From contig JALHRD010000013.1 of NCBI GenBank assembly GCA_022841625.1, positions 88,577 through 145,307 of the forward strand: a stretch of 56,731 nucleotides of DNA, written 5' to 3'. Positions 30,312 through 38,284 of this stretch are shown one piece after another. Under the pieces are notes generated by a model. The model was not told the DNA's origin. It did not search any database and saw nothing but the letters and a program-made list of their open reading frames with translations. The translations under genes were made by a program, and so were the position numbers. This stretch comes from Xanthobacteraceae bacterium (lineage in GTDB: Bacteria > Pseudomonadota > Alphaproteobacteria > Rhizobiales > Xanthobacteraceae). Each line of letters opens with the position of its first letter. Position 1 is the first letter of the stretch.

Positions 30312-31111
30312 ACGAGACGACGTCCGCGGTCGCAAATTTCATTGTTCGGCGCGGGGATGTGCGGATCGAGGTGCTTGGGCAGGGCGCCGGCCCGGCCATT
30401 GTGCTGCTGCCGTCGCTGGGCCGCGGCGCCACCGATTTCGACGCCATGGCGGCGCCGATCGCGCAAGCGGGCTATCGCGTGTTGCGGCCGCAGCCGCGCG
30501 GCATCGGCGCCAGCCGAAGTCCTTCGCCCTATGCGGACTTGCACGATTGCGCCGCCGATATTGCCGCGGTGATCGAAGCCAATGGCGGCGGCGCTGCCTT
30601 GGTTGCCGGCCATGCCTTCGGCAATCGGGTGGCGCGGATGCTGGCGACCGACCGGCCCGATCTGGTGCGTGGCGTCTGCCTGATCGCCGCCAATGTCGGC
30701 CACGCGCCGTCGACCCCGCCAATCCGCGAAGCCATTCGCAACAGCGCCGATCCGTCGCTGTCGGATGAAGTGCGATTGCAGGCATTGCGATATGCCTTCT
30801 TCGCGCCCGGCAACGATCCGCGTCCGTGGCTTCAGGGCTGGCATCCGGCTGTGCTTGCGGCGCAGCGGTTGGCGGGCGATCGCACCGCGCGCCAGGAGGA
30901 TTATGCCGGCGGCCGTGCGCCGATCCTCTATCTGCAGCCGGGCCACGATCCGCTGGCGCATGTTGAGGATGCCCTTGCATTCAAGCGCGCGCTCGGCGAT
31001 CGCGTCCGCGTGGTCGTGATCGACAATGCCAGCCATGCCGCGATCGCGGAGCAGCCGGAGGTGATCGGCCGGGCGCTGATCGATTTCGCGATCGGGTTAT
31101 GGCCGCGTTGA
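30308..31111 (+). CDS. Alpha/beta-hydrolase fold protein lacking the Ser nucleophile
   Basis: 267 residues with the alpha/beta hydrolase core: IVLLPSLGRGATDFD near 31, PQPRGIGAS near 61, and a nucleophile elbow reading VAGHAFGNRV at 99-108. The codon at the nucleophile position (residue 103) is GCC, Ala, where active hydrolases have Ser, Asp or Cys. An acid (PGHDPLAHVED) and a base region (NASHAAIAEQPE) are present. It may be a non-catalytic binder or use another mechanism. It is coupled to the Cys-rich mini-protein and precedes tctB by 87 bases. No signal peptide. Confidence 0.85.
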   Translation: MNETTSAVANFIVRRGDVRIEVLGQGAGPAIVLLPSLGRGATDFDAMAAPIAQAGYRVLRPQPRGIGASRSPSPYADLHDCAADIAAVIEANGGGAALVAGHAFGNRVARMLATDRPDLVRGVCLIAANVGHAPSTPPIREAIRNSADPSLSDEVRLQALRYAFFAPGNDPRPWLQGWHPAVLAAQRLAGDRTARQEDYAGGRAPILYLQPGHDPLAHVEDALAFKRALGDRVRVVVIDNASHAAIAEQPEVIGRALIDFAIGLWPR

Positions 31112-31198
31112 GACCACCGCCGCGCACGCCGGAATTGGCGGGACAGGCCGGTTGCGAGCGCGTAAGTTGCGGCTTCCGACCGCGACCGGGGAGGGGGC

Positions 31199-31660
31199 GT
31201 GTCCAAGGATATCCTGCGCAATGGCGACGTGCTGTCGGGTGCCGTCCTGGCGGCGCTTGGCGTCTATATCTTCATGGAATCGCGGCACTGGGTCTATTAC
31301 GGCGATGATGGCCCCGGTCCGGCTTTCTTTCCGGCCTGGTATGGCGTTGCGATGGTGGTGCTGTCGCTTGCGCTGATGGTGACGACCATACGCAATCGGA
31401 CCAAGGCTGAGGCAACCGACTGGGCGGGCGTGCGCCGCGCGCTGGTCGCCTGGGCCGTATTCGCGATCTGCGCGGCATCGATGTTCTGGCTCGGATTCTT
31501 TGTAAGCTTCGCGATCCTGACCTTCTTCACGGTGGCCTATGTTTTTCGGCAACCGCCGCTCACCGGCGCGATCATCGCGATATGCGCCGCCGCCGGCTTC
31601 TATGTGGTGTTTCCATTTGCGCTGAGCGTCCAGCTTCCAACCGGCGTATTTGGATTCTGA
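31199..31660 (+). CDS. tctB: Tripartite tricarboxylate transporter small membrane subunit TctB
   Basis: 153 residues with four membrane segments (about 12-30, 45-68, 82-105 and 115-150). The PGPAFFPAWYGVAM motif near 40 is the TctB signature region. TctB pairs with TctA to form the sodium- or proton-coupled permease fed by a periplasmic TctC. It starts with GTG at 31199 after GGGAGGGGG. tctA begins 1 base after its stop. The order tctB-tctA-tctC is complete here, the only full set in this window. Confidence 0.92.
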   Translation: MSKDILRNGDVLSGAVLAALGVYIFMESRHWVYYGDDGPGPAFFPAWYGVAMVVLSLALMVTTIRNRTKAEATDWAGVRRALVAWAVFAICAASMFWLGFFVSFAILTFFTVAYVFRQPPLTGAIIAICAAAGFYVVFPFALSVQLPTGVFGF

Positions 31661-31661
31661 C

Positions 31662-33173
31662 ATGGATATCTTCAGCGGCCTGCTGCACGGATTTTCGGTC
31701 GCGCTCCAGCCGGCCAACCTGTTCTGGTGCTTTGTCGGCTGCTTTCTCGGCACCGTGGTCGGCATCCTGCCCGGGCTTGGGCCGGCGGCGACCATCGCGC
31801 TGCTGTTGCCGCTGACCTTCAAGATGGATCCGGCCAGCGGCATCATCATGCTGGCCGGCATCTATTACGGCGCCAAATATGGCGGCTCGACGACCTCGAT
31901 TCTGCTCAACATCCCCGGCGAGTCATCCTCGGTGGTGACCTGCATCGACGGTCACGCCATGGCGCGCAATGGCCGCGCCGGACCGGCGCTCGGCATTGCC
32001 GCGATCGCCTCGTTCGTCGCCGGCAGCGTCGGCATCATATTGCTCACGGTGCTGGCGCCGCCGGTGGCGCTGTTTGCGCTGCAATTCTCGTCGCCGGAAT
32101 ATTTCGCGCTGATGTGCCTCGGCCTCGCGCTGGTGGTGCTGCTGTCGGGCCCGTCGCTGATCAAGGGGCTGTTGTCGCTGCTGTTGGGCCTGTGGCTGAC
32201 CTCGATCGGCACCGATCTGTTCACCGCGCAATCGCGTTTCATCTTTGGACAGCCCCAGCTGTTGGGCGGGATGGACTTTGTGGTGATCGCGATCGGGGTT
32301 TTTGCCATTGCCGAAGTCATGGCGAGCATCGATGCCGGCGACAAGGCGCGGATGCTGCCGGTGCCGAAGGGCCTGCGCAATCTGCTGCCGAGCTGGGAGG
32401 AACTCAAGGCCTGCCGCTTCGCCTTCGTCAACGGCTCGATCACCGGCTTCGTCATCGGCGTCTTGCCGGGCGCGGGCGCGGCGATCTCCTCGTTCATCGC
32501 CTATGGCATCGAAAAGGCGTTCTCCAAACATCCCGAGAAGTTCGGCCACGGTGCGCCGGAGGGCGTCGCCGCGCCGGAAGGCGCCAACAATGCCGACAGT
32601 GGCGGCGCGCTGGTGCCACTGTTGACGCTTGGCATTCCCGGCGGCGGCACCACCGCGATCATGCTGTCGGCGTTGGTGCTGTGGGGGGTGAAGCCCGGTC
32701 CGCTGCTGATGACAGAATCACCCGATGTGTTCTGGGGCCTGGTCGCCAGCATGTATATCGGCAATGTCGTGCTGTTGATCCTCAATCTGCCGATGGTGCC
32801 GGTGTTTGCGCAGATCCTGCGCATGCCGGTGCACATTCTGTTCCCGATCATTCTCGGTATTGCGCTGGTCGGCGCCTATGGCGTGTCCGGCCGATTGTTC
32901 GATATCGGTCTATTGGTTGGGTTCGGCCTGCTCGGCTATGTCATGGTGAAACTGAAATATCCCACGCCGCCATTGATCCTCGGCTTTGTGCTGGGCGACG
33001 CCATGGAACGCGCCTTGCGTCAGTCGCTCACAATGTCGCAGGGTGACTTGAGCATCTTGGTCCGCGGCTGGATATCGGCCACCATGCTGATCCTGGCGAT
33101 CGTCATTCTACTGCTGCCGCTGTTTGGCCGCTTCAACCAGGCCCGCATGAAGGCGATCGCTGAGGGCGGATGA
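31662..33173 (+). CDS. tctA: Tripartite tricarboxylate transporter large permease TctA
   Basis: 503 residues with about 11-12 membrane helices. The two family glycine-rich loops are clear: GTVVGILPGLGPAATIAL near 28 and GVLPGAGAAISSF near 263. LLNIPGESSSVVTC near 82 is also typical. This subunit forms the transport path for di- and tricarboxylates. The ATG at 31662 (MDIFSGLLHG) directly follows the tctB stop; a TTG four codons upstream would overlap tctB. Confidence 0.95.
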   Translation: MDIFSGLLHGFSVALQPANLFWCFVGCFLGTVVGILPGLGPAATIALLLPLTFKMDPASGIIMLAGIYYGAKYGGSTTSILLNIPGESSSVVTCIDGHAMARNGRAGPALGIAAIASFVAGSVGIILLTVLAPPVALFALQFSSPEYFALMCLGLALVVLLSGPSLIKGLLSLLLGLWLTSIGTDLFTAQSRFIFGQPQLLGGMDFVVIAIGVFAIAEVMASIDAGDKARMLPVPKGLRNLLPSWEELKACRFAFVNGSITGFVIGVLPGAGAAISSFIAYGIEKAFSKHPEKFGHGAPEGVAAPEGANNADSGGALVPLLTLGIPGGGTTAIMLSALVLWGVKPGPLLMTESPDVFWGLVASMYIGNVVLLILNLPMVPVFAQILRMPVHILFPIILGIALVGAYGVSGRLFDIGLLVGFGLLGYVMVKLKYPTPPLILGFVLGDAMERALRQSLTMSQGDLSILVRGWISATMLILAIVILLLPLFGRFNQARMKAIAEGG

Positions 33174-33202
33174 TCTGGTTTGGCTGAACGGATATTGTTT
33201 CC

Positions 33203-33275
33203 GCTCGTCCCGGCGTAAGCGGGGACCCAGGAGGAAGATAAAGATCTGGATTCCCGCGTTCGCGGGAATGAGCGG
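33203..33275. repeat. Dispersed palindromic repeat between tctA and tctC
   Basis: Two hairpins: GTCCCGGCGTAAGCGGGGAC around 33207-33226, and TTCCCGCGTTCGCGGGAA at 33251-33268 with perfect 8-base arms, followed by TGAGCGG. The same two-hairpin unit recurs at 35874-35975 before leuD and partly at 42327-42366. Located inside the tct operon, it may set the level of tctC relative to tctBA by mRNA stabilisation. Confidence 0.75.
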
Positions 33276-33300
33276 AGGCGGGGATCATTTGGAGGACACC

Positions 33301-34278
33301 ATGAGAAGATGTTGGGTGCCTTTGTTGGCTGCGCTGGCGCTGCTGACGGCCAGCGCCGGGCCGGCGCAGGCGCAGTTCAAGCCGGTGCGGACGGTCGAGT
33401 TCGTGGTGCATGGCGGCCCCGGCTCCGGCAACGATGTGTTCGCGCGCCAGCTCGCGACCATCATCGAGCAGGACAAGCTCGCGCCGGTGCGCTTCCAGGT
33501 CGTCAACAAGCCCGGCGGCGGCTCGACCTCGGCGGCCGGCTATGTCGTCAGCAAGAAGGGCGATCAGCACGTGATCGCATGCTTCACCAATATCTGGCTG
33601 CTCGATCCCTTGGTGCAGCAGGCGGCGGTGAACCGTCTGCACGATATGAGCCCGATCGCGCGGCTGGTGGTCGAGCCGGCGCTGGTGGTGGTGCTGGCGG
33701 ATTCGCCGTTCAAGACATTGGGCCAGTTCATTGAAGCGGCCAAGGCCAATCCGGGCAAGCTGCGCTGGTCGGGCGGTTCGATCACCTCCCGCGAAAACAC
33801 CGTGCGGCAGCTTTTGATGCAGGTGACCGGCGCGCGCTGGCAGTTCATTTCGTTCCCATCGGGCGGCGAGCGGCTGGCGGCGCTGCTTGGCGGCCATGTC
33901 GAAATGATGATTGTCGATCCGAGCGAAGCCGGCGAACAAATTCGCGCCGGCAAGTTCCGCGCGATCGCGCAGGTTAGCGAGCGGCGGCTGCCGGGGTTCC
34001 AGGATATCCCCACCATCAAAGAAGCCGGTTTCGATATTCCAAACGTGCCGCAGATGCGCGGCGTGGTCGGCGCGCCCGGCATGAGCGCGGAAGCGGTGGC
34101 CTATTACGAAGACCTGTTCTTCAAGGTGAGCCAGACGCCGGCGTGGAAGAAATTCATCGAGGATAGCCAACTCGATGGTGAGTTCGTTCGGGCGGCGCAG
34201 GTAAAGCCGTTCCTGCTCAGCTTTGAGGAGACCTTGCGCGACATTCTCAAGGTCGCTGGCGCCAAGGTGATCCGGTAG
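33301..34278 (+). CDS. tctC: Tripartite tricarboxylate transporter substrate-binding protein TctC
   Basis: 325 residues; the signal peptide (MRRCWVPLLAALALLTASAG) is cleaved near QAQ. The Bug fold opens FKPVRTVEFVVHGGPGSGND, with HGGPGSGND rather than PFAAGG and NKPGGGS as the second loop, so it belongs to a different Bug subgroup from the orphans. It follows GGAGGACACC. Order and proximity make it the receptor for the adjacent TctBA. It is convergent with the lyase gene, ending 32 bases away. Confidence 0.93.
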   Translation: MRRCWVPLLAALALLTASAGPAQAQFKPVRTVEFVVHGGPGSGNDVFARQLATIIEQDKLAPVRFQVVNKPGGGSTSAAGYVVSKKGDQHVIACFTNIWLLDPLVQQAAVNRLHDMSPIARLVVEPALVVVLADSPFKTLGQFIEAAKANPGKLRWSGGSITSRENTVRQLLMQVTGARWQFISFPSGGERLAALLGGHVEMMIVDPSEAGEQIRAGKFRAIAQVSERRLPGFQDIPTIKEAGFDIPNVPQMRGVVGAPGMSAEAVAYYEDLFFKVSQTPAWKKFIEDSQLDGEFVRAAQVKPFLLSFEETLRDILKVAGAKVIR

Positions 34279-34310
34279 CGGGGACTCGGAAGTCCGTGAC
34301 TACTCCGCGA

Positions 34311-35213
34311 CTACTCCGCCGCGCGCTTGTGGGTCAGCGCGGCGGCGGCTTGGTCATAGGCTTCCTCGCGCGCCAGCATCGGCTTCAACCCGACCAGATC
34401 GTAATAGTCATCGAGTGTCAGCACATGCTCCTGGGTCGGCGTCAGCGAATTCTTGCTCTTGAGAATGCGCAGCACATTACGCACCGCATGGGCGGCCGCG
34501 AACAGCGGCAGTGATGGGAAGGTCGCCGCCACCACGCCGGCGGCTTCCAGATCCTCCAGGCTGCGCGCCTTGGGTCCGGCGGCTTGCGACAGCGTCGCCA
34601 TGTGCGGGCCCGGAATTTCGCGCAGCGCGCGCTTGATGTCGGCGATGGTGTCGACGCCCATCGGCTTGGCCATGTCGACCCCCGCTTCCATGAACAGCTG
34701 GCAGCGTTCGATCGCGTCCTCGACCGAGGTGACGCCGGCGGCGTCAGTGCGGGCGGCGATGAACAGGCTGGGATCGCGGCGGGCGTCGAGCGCCGCCTTG
34801 AGCTTGGCCAGCATCTGCTCGGTCGTGACTATGCTCTTGCCTGGCAGATAGCCGCAGCGGTTCGGGAACACCTGGTCGGAGAGGAACAAGCCGGCGACGC
34901 CGGCATCCTCGAACGCGCGCACCATCTGGCGCACATTATTGACGCCGCCGAAGCCGGTGTCGGCATCGACATAGACCGGCACATTCACCGCGGCGCAGAC
35001 CCGCGCATAGTGGTCGGCATAGTCGCGCATATTGGATTGGCCCATGTCGGGCTGCGCCAAGAGGCTGCCGACCGCGGCATAGCCGCCGGCGACCACCGCT
35101 TCGAAGCCCTCCGCCTCGATCACCCGCGCCGACAGCGCATCGTAGCAGCCCGGCATCAGCACTAGCCGCTTGCCGGTCATGATGGCGCGAAACTTTTGGC
35201 GTGCGGTCGTCAT
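34311..35213 (-). CDS. Isocitrate lyase / PEP mutase family lyase
   Basis: 300 residues of the ICL/PEPM superfamily, which makes or breaks C-C or C-P bonds next to a 2-oxo acid (methylisocitrate lyase, 2,3-dimethylmalate lyase, oxaloacetate decarboxylase, PEP mutase). Seen: the Mg-binding YVDADTGFGG (Asp83/Asp85) and the active-site loop FPNRCGYLPGK with Cys120; lyases usually read K(R/K)CGH, so His is Tyr here. The ATG at 35213 follows GAGGATAG and lies 4 bases after the LeuD-like stop, so the two are coupled. With LeuC/LeuD and TctBAC around it, cleavage of an alkyl-malate or citrate-like acid is the best guess. Confidence 0.85.
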   Translation of the reverse strand: MTTARQKFRAIMTGKRLVLMPGCYDALSARVIEAEGFEAVVAGGYAAVGSLLAQPDMGQSNMRDYADHYARVCAAVNVPVYVDADTGFGGVNNVRQMVRAFEDAGVAGLFLSDQVFPNRCGYLPGKSIVTTEQMLAKLKAALDARRDPSLFIAARTDAAGVTSVEDAIERCQLFMEAGVDMAKPMGVDTIADIKRALREIPGPHMATLSQAAGPKARSLEDLEAAGVVAATFPSLPLFAAAHAVRNVLRILKSKNSLTPTQEHVLTLDDYYDLVGLKPMLAREEAYDQAAAALTHKRAAE

Positions 35214-35217
35214 GGTT

Positions 35218-35856
35218 CTATCCTCGGTTGGTGCGGCTGTCGGTGGCGGTTTGCAGCCACGGCTGCGCGGCGGCCATGCGTTGCTCCCACGCCTTGATCT
35301 CGTCGGTGTGCTTGAGCGTCAGCCCGATGTCGTCGAGCCCTTCCAGCAGCCGCGTGCGGTCGGAGGCCGCGATGTCGAATGTGAGGTCGGGGCCGCCGGG
35401 GCCGCGGATGGTCTGGGTTTCGAGATCGACGGTGAACGGCGCGGAACCATTGGCGGCGATCACGCGTTGTTCGAATGCCGCCGCATCGGCGGGCGCGAGC
35501 GTCACCGGCAGCAACCCGTTTTGCAGGCAATTCTCGCGATAGATGTCGGCAAAGCTGCGCGCCACGATCACCCGGATATTGTTGGCAAGCATGCCCCACA
35601 CCGCCGCTTCGCGCGACGAGCCGGCGCCGAAATTATTGCCGGTCACCAGAATGCCGGGATTGCGGAACTGCGGCTGGTTGAGCACGAATTCGGGGTCCTC
35701 GCTGCCATCGTCGCGTTGCCGCGCGCGCATGAATAACAGCGCCTTGTAATCGGGCTTGAGCGCGCGCATCGCCTGCACCGGCGCGACCTGGTCGGTGTTG
35801 ATGTCGTCCTTGAGGAGCGGCACCGCGATGCCGGTATGCGTGGTGAACGGTTGCAT
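35218..35856 (-). CDS. leuD: LeuD-like hydro-lyase small subunit
   Basis: 212 residues, the swivelling small subunit of an isopropylmalate isomerase-type enzyme: INTDQVAPVQAMRAL near 19, GNNFGAGSSREAAVW at 73-87 and FADIYRENCLQNGLLPV near 100. Biosynthetic LeuD normally has GCGSSREHAPW; here both Cys and His of that motif are Ala, hinting at a different substrate. It is read with the ICL/PEPM lyase (4-base gap) and lies 145 bases after the LeuC-like gene, with a palindromic repeat between. It may still be the leucine enzyme; the context argues for a catabolic paralogue. Confidence 0.85.
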   Translation of the reverse strand: MQPFTTHTGIAVPLLKDDINTDQVAPVQAMRALKPDYKALLFMRARQRDDGSEDPEFVLNQPQFRNPGILVTGNNFGAGSSREAAVWGMLANNIRVIVARSFADIYRENCLQNGLLPVTLAPADAAAFEQRVIAANGSAPFTVDLETQTIRGPGGPDLTFDIAASDRTRLLEGLDDIGLTLKHTDEIKAWEQRMAAAQPWLQTATDSRTNRG

Positions 35857-35873
35857 GGATTAGCTTTGGTTTC

Positions 35874-35975
35874 CCGCTCGTCCCCGCGCAAGCGGGGACC
35901 CAGAGCGATCGGTTGAGGTCCGGTGCAAAGGAGAATTGGATTCCCGCTTGCGCGGGAATGAGCGGAGTGTGGGGC
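35874..35975. repeat. Dispersed palindromic repeat between leuC and leuD
   Basis: Same two-hairpin unit as at 33203: GTCCCCGCGCAAGCGGGGAC at 35880-35899 and TTCCCGCTTGCGCGGGAA at 35941-35958, then TGAGCGG. It lies between the two subunit genes of the LeuCD-like enzyme and could form an mRNA hairpin in the operon. Confidence 0.75.
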
Positions 35976-36001
35976 AGCGAGCGCGGAACATCGCTAGTGT
36001 C

Positions 36002-37393
36002 CTATAGGCTGCGCACATCGGCAATGCGGCCCGCGATCGCGCTGGCGGCGGCGGTCGCGGGGCTTGCCAGATGCGTGCGGGTCTTCGGCCCCTGGCGGTT
36101 TTCAAAATTGCGGTTGGTGGTGGAGACAATGCGCTCGCCCGGCTCGCCCTTGTCGCCATTGCCGCCGGCGCACATCGAGCAGCCGCTCTCGCCCCAGGCA
36201 AAGCCGGCGTCGCGGAACACTTTGTCGAGCCCTTTGGCTTCGGCGGCGCGTTTCACGGTCGAGGAGCCCGGCACCACCAATGCCTTGACGCCGGCCGCGA
36301 TGTGGCGACCGCGCACCACCGCGGCGGCGGCTTCAAGGTCGGGCAGCCGCGCATTGGTGCAGGAGCCGATGAACACGCGGTCGATCGGCAGGCCGGCAAG
36401 CGGCGTCCCCGGCGTGAGGCCCATATAGGCCAGCGCGCCTTCAAGCGTCGCGCGCCGCTTGGGATCGGACGCCGGATCGGGCACCCGGCCGGAAATGCCG
36501 ACCACATGGCTCGGATCGGTGCCCCAGGTGATCTGCGGTTCGAGGCCGTCGCAGTCGATGACATGCTCGGTATCGAATATTGCGTCGTCGTCGCTCCTCA
36601 GCGTGCGCCAATGCGCCAGCGCCTGGTCCCATTGCGCGCCCTTGGGCGCAAACGGCCGGCCGGCGATCCAGGCGAAGGTGCCATCGTCGGGTGCGACAAA
36701 GCCCGAACGTCCGCCCATCTCGATGTTGAGATTGCACAGCGTCATGCGGCCTTCCATCGCCATCGCCCGCACCGCGCTGCCGGCATATTCCACCACATGG
36801 CCGCGGCCGCCGGCCATGCCAAGCCGCGCGATAATAAGCAGCGCCACGTCCTTGGCGGTGACATGGGCGCCGAGCGCGCCGTCGAGCCGGATGCGCATCG
36901 ACTTCGGCCGCTTCATCGCGATCACCTGGGTCGCCAGAATATGTGCCAGCTCGGTGGTGCCGCAGCCGAACGCCAGGGCGCCGAGCCCGCCGACGGTCGA
37001 AGCATGGCTGTCGGGCACCGCATGGGTCGCGCCCGGCAGCACCATGCCGACCTCCGGCGCCACCACATGCGAAATGCCTTGCTCGGGATCGCCCAGGTCG
37101 AACACCCGGATGCCGTTGCGCGCGCTGCCCTCGCGCATGGCGCGCAGGAACGCCGCGCCGGAGGGATTTGACTCGTCGGTGCGGCCCGGCGTCGTGGAAA
37201 CAGTGTGGTCCTGCATCGAAAAAGTGAGATCGGGCCGCGGCACTTTGCGGCCCTGCTTTTGCAACTGCTCGAAGGCATGCGGCGCGTGCAGCTCATGCAG
37301 CACATGCCGGTCGATATAGATCAGGTCGCGGCCGTCCATGCGCCGCGCCACCAAATGGGCGTCCCAGATTTTGTCGAACAGAGTTTTGGGCAT
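36002..37393 (-). CDS. leuC: LeuC-like hydro-lyase large subunit ([4Fe-4S])
   Basis: 463 residues of the aconitase/LeuC family. Cluster ligands are visible in VFIGSCTNARLPD (Cys near 344) and ESGCSMCAGGN (Cys near 403 and 406). Other family marks are IDRHVLHELHAPHAFEQL near 27 and GATHAVPDSHASTVGG near 120. Typical LeuC has HTVPT and GCSMCLAMN; here HTVSTTPGR and CAGGN differ. Reaction class: stereospecific dehydration/rehydration of a hydroxy di- or tricarboxylate. The ATG at 37393 has no clear ribosome binding site, and about 80 bases around and upstream of it are shared with the region upstream of the GST gene. Confidence 0.88.
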   Translation of the reverse strand: MPKTLFDKIWDAHLVARRMDGRDLIYIDRHVLHELHAPHAFEQLQKQGRKVPRPDLTFSMQDHTVSTTPGRTDESNPSGAAFLRAMREGSARNGIRVFDLGDPEQGISHVVAPEVGMVLPGATHAVPDSHASTVGGLGALAFGCGTTELAHILATQVIAMKRPKSMRIRLDGALGAHVTAKDVALLIIARLGMAGGRGHVVEYAGSAVRAMAMEGRMTLCNLNIEMGGRSGFVAPDDGTFAWIAGRPFAPKGAQWDQALAHWRTLRSDDDAIFDTEHVIDCDGLEPQITWGTDPSHVVGISGRVPDPASDPKRRATLEGALAYMGLTPGTPLAGLPIDRVFIGSCTNARLPDLEAAAAVVRGRHIAAGVKALVVPGSSTVKRAAEAKGLDKVFRDAGFAWGESGCSMCAGGNGDKGEPGERIVSTTNRNFENRQGPKTRTHLASPATAAASAIAGRIADVRSL

Positions 37394-37470
37394 GGCGCGG
37401 CCTGGGCGTTTGGGCTCAAGGCGAGCCGGTGGTGTTGTGAGATGGTACTATTGTGGGCGGGCAAGGGGAG
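37391..37470. promoter_or_regulatory. Leader segment upstream of leuC, duplicated upstream of gst
   Basis: From the leuC start outward, this segment matches 39003-39085: both carry CATGGCGCGGCCTGGGCGTT and, further on, TATTGTGGGCGGGC and GCAAGC in the same order, with diverged spacer. Both copies lie just upstream of minus-strand genes (leuC and the GST), so a shared promoter or leader is a reasonable reading. No defined promoter boxes can be assigned. Confidence 0.5.
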
Positions 37471-37504
37471 CGATGCAAGCGTGGACCTTTGATCGAAGCG
37501 GCTT

Positions 37505-37537
37505 GTAGGATGGGTTGAGCGTAAGCGAAACCCATCA
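37505..37537. repeat. REP palindrome, left flank of the REP-associated transposase
   Basis: GTAGGATGGGTTGAGCGTAA followed by GCGAAACCCATCA: a hairpin with GATGGGTT/AACCCATC arms. Its reverse complement recurs at 38219-38249 on the other side of the transposase gene. Confidence 0.85.
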
Positions 37538-37649
37538 CCTCTGGCGATTGTGTCTTGCTTTGATCCGGGCCAGATGGTCGGCATATTTCTCTAGTAACGG
37601 GGGTACCTACTTTCGCCAAAGGTGGCTTTTCGCCAAAATGCTTCCTCGC

Positions 37650-38186
37650 TTACCTTTCGCCAAACTCGTCCTTCTCATCGCTCACGGCATTTCCCGCCCA
37701 ATCAGTTGGGTAGATTCCAAGTCGGGCCATTCGGAGGAAGGACGAATGAGGCCAGTCTTGCACGCGATTGACGTGACCATGCTTGACCGGATTGAAATGG
37801 ATGTAGTCAACATGGCGAACGAAGTCGCCCTCGTCTCGCAGGGTATGTTCCCAGTAGCGCCGCTGCCAAACACCCCGCTCACCTTTGGCAATACGGCTTG
37901 TCGAAAGACGTTCGCCACGCGGCAGCCCTCGTGAGAATGCCGACTTAATCAGTCGCCATCGCAATGCGAAATCGGCGTCACCCTCCGGTAGCGTCCAGAT
38001 AGCGTGCAGATGATCGGGCAAAATCACAATTGCCTCGACTGCGAATGGATGCCGCCCGCGAGTATAGCGAAACGCCGCGCGCAGTGATTCGACATGCTCG
38101 ATGAGCAATCGCGAGCGACGGTCAGCCAAGTTTACGGTGAAGAAAAAGCTGCCGCCAGAAACGAAGTTGCGCCGATAATTCGTCAT
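37650..38186 (-). CDS. REP-associated tyrosine transposase (RayT, Y1 family)
   Basis: 178 residues of the Y1/TnpA-REP type. The HUH motif is DHLH (His59, His61) within ILPDHLHAIW, and the catalytic Tyr is in VDYIHFNPVKHG (Tyr128). The N-terminal NYRRNFVSGGSFFFTVN is typical. RayT enzymes act on single-stranded REP hairpins and are domesticated single-copy genes rather than self-mobile elements; here matching REP hairpins flank the gene in inverted orientation. It is inserted between leuC and gst. Full length, with no frame damage. Confidence 0.93.
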   Translation of the reverse strand: MTNYRRNFVSGGSFFFTVNLADRRSRLLIEHVESLRAAFRYTRGRHPFAVEAIVILPDHLHAIWTLPEGDADFALRWRLIKSAFSRGLPRGERLSTSRIAKGERGVWQRRYWEHTLRDEGDFVRHVDYIHFNPVKHGHVNRVQDWPHSSFLRMARLGIYPTDWAGNAVSDEKDEFGER

Positions 38187-38218
38187 CGAGACATTTTAGC
38201 AATGCTAACCGCGATGGC

Positions 38219-38249
38219 GATGGGTTTCGCTTCGCTCAACCCATCCTAC
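38219..38249. repeat. REP palindrome, right flank of the REP-associated transposase
   Basis: GATGGGTTTCGCTTCGCTCA followed by ACCCATCCTAC, the inverted partner of 37505-37537 with one 2-base length difference in the loop. The two REPs bracket the transposase gene at 113-bp (left) and 33-bp (right) distance. Confidence 0.85.
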
Positions 38250-38284
38250 GGCCTGCATTCGCAAAACGTACAACGATTGCCCGG

